Shown: positions 16,028-16,649 of the stretch, piece after piece
How the letters are laid out: every line of letters begins with the position of its first letter
Position numbering within the stretch: position 1 is the stretch's first letter
NCBI RefSeq assembly: GCF_009733925.1
Contig: NZ_WOEI01000031.1
Coordinates: forward strand, 1 to 16,649
Source: Streptobacillus canis
GTDB lineage: Bacteria > Fusobacteriota > Fusobacteriia > Fusobacteriales > Leptotrichiaceae
DNA: 16,649 bases
Reading direction: 5' to 3'
Program-made: the position numbers and the translations under genes
Notes under the pieces: generated by a model
The model's database searches: none
Told to the model about the DNA's origin: nothing
Seen by the model: the letters and a program-made list of their open reading frames with translations, nothing else

Positions 16028-16284
16028 TGGAAATAGTAATAATATTAATTAACTTAGTAAGTTTTATTATTTATGGTTTAGATAAATTTTTTGCTATTAA
16101 AAACAGTGGTAGAATACCTGAAAAAACTTTACTTTTACTTGGATTAATAGGCCCTTTTGGTTCTGTTATTGGTATGGAAACATTTAGACATAAAACGAAA
16201 AAACTTAAATTTAAACTTGTATATATTTTTCTAATATTACAAGTTTTAATATATTTATATATGAGAAAAGCCCTAATTTTTTAG
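16027..16284 (+). CDS. DUF1294 small membrane protein
   Basis: An 85-residue protein with hydrophobic segments at about 3-17, 34-50 and 62-78, so probably an inner-membrane protein. The family signature is clear: YGLDK (16-20), GRIPEKTLL (28-36) and FRHKTKKLKF (53-62). The function of DUF1294 proteins is not established. Its ATG shares one base with the TAA of the upstream gene, implying re-initiation rather than an independent ribosome site. The last codons form one arm of the downstream terminator. Confidence 0.9.
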   Translation: MEIVIILINLVSFIIYGLDKFFAIKNSGRIPEKTLLLLGLIGPFGSVIGMETFRHKTKKLKFKLVYIFLILQVLIYLYMRKALIF

Positions 16285-16291
16285 GGCTTTT
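16266..16291. terminator. Bidirectional terminator between convergent genes
   Basis: AAAAGCCCTAA (16266-16276) pairs fully with TTAGGGCTTTT (16281-16291) around a TTTT loop. It overlaps the end of the DUF1294 gene and finishes three bases before the stop codon of the converging autotransporter gene. The GC core with A/T flanks on both sides suits termination in both directions. Confidence 0.85.
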
Positions 16292-16293
16292 AC

Positions 16294-16649
16294 TTATTTC
16301 ATGAACTTTTCTATTAATTTATCTAGTTTTTCATTTAATTCTTTATTAGCTTTTTCAAGATTATTAACTTTATCTTTTAATGTTGTAACTTCTTGGTCAA
16401 GTTCATAAACTTTTTCATCAAGTAAATTGATATTTCCATTTCTTTGAAGTGTTAACATATCTTTTCTTCTTGATTCTAATTTATCAAATTGATATCCAAA
16501 TCCAGCTCCTAATGCAACATGACCTTTAGTATTTAATGATCCTGAAGCTTTATACACTAAATTCCCTGTTTCATTTAATCCTGAAATACCTAATGCAAAT
16601 GCATGTTCACCGTTATAGTAACCATATGCACCTGCAATATTATGTCTAT
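16294..16649 (-). CDS. Trimeric autotransporter (YadA-like), C-terminal anchor, partial
   Basis: Only the last 117 residues are in the window; the frame stays open to the right edge, so the gene starts outside it and a GTG at 16557 is not the true start. The visible part opens with the last strands of a YadA-type beta-barrel anchor: GAYGYYNGEHAFALGISG, then GNLVYKASGSLNTKGH and ALGAGFGYQFD, which closely follow the family pattern. Members form trimers whose barrel sits in the outer membrane and exports a surface adhesin stalk. Unusually, about 60 residues follow the barrel; the last 40 or so make six clean heptads with Leu and Val at the core positions, a coiled coil that would lie in the periplasm. 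Confidence 0.88.
   Translation of the reverse strand, partial: RHNIAGAYGYYNGEHAFALGISGLNETGNLVYKASGSLNTKGHVALGAGFGYQFDKLESRRKDMLTLQRNGNINLLDEKVYELDQEVTTLKDKVNNLEKANKELNEKLDKLIEKFMK

Noticed and set aside
16294..16557. A complete 87-residue gene starting with GTG at 16557
   Set aside because: The frame remains open upstream to the window edge and encodes continuous YadA-anchor sequence, so the GTG is internal to a longer gene.

Overview
The window is very AT-rich and tightly packed. It reads as a chromosomal segment of a Fusobacteriota species, most likely a member of the Leptotrichiaceae (Sneathia/Streptobacillus/Leptotrichia type). That placement is inference: the right edge carries a YadA-type outer-membrane anchor, so the cell is diderm, while the asp23-amaP-nusB set is otherwise typical of Firmicutes, and Fusobacteriota combine both. 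The genes are mostly housekeeping. No tRNA, rRNA, CRISPR array, phage or intact mobile element is visible.

Layout. Positions 1-61 hold nothing I can name. A strong hairpin at 62-91 ends a minus-strand mutS-fni pair (94-3625: mismatch repair ATPase, then type 2 isopentenyl-diphosphate isomerase). The 457-base gap 3626-4082 holds the mutS promoter, the frameshifted N-terminal remnant of an IS30-family transposase on the plus strand, and a 12-bp inverted repeat. Next comes a minus-strand operon transcribed from a clear promoter at 6654-6682: maltose-type O-acetyltransferase, BrnQ branched-chain amino acid carrier, and an AlkD-like DNA glycosylase (4083-6622).

Positions 6751-15345 form one long minus-strand run. 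In transcription order it is cysteine desulfurase, dnaE, asp23, amaP, nusB, trkA, trkH. It has an extended -10 promoter upstream of the desulfurase, an internal consensus promoter whose -35 overlaps the dnaE stop codon, a hairpin between nusB and trkA, and a hairpin after trkH. The desulfurase supplies sulfur, DnaE is a replicative polymerase, Asp23/AmaP are an envelope-stress pair, NusB is an rRNA antitermination factor, and TrkA/TrkH form a potassium uptake system.

At the right end, a plus-strand pair starts from a good promoter at 15447-15475: a secreted protein built of two related halves, translationally coupled (TAATG) to a small DUF1294 membrane protein. The pair converges, through a bidirectional terminator, on the C-terminus of a truncated trimeric autotransporter that continues past the right edge.

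The features most worth a second look are the coiled-coil tail that follows the autotransporter barrel, the duplicated secreted protein, and the decayed IS30 fragment with its neighbouring inverted repeat. I found no clear evidence of a wholly new multi-gene system.
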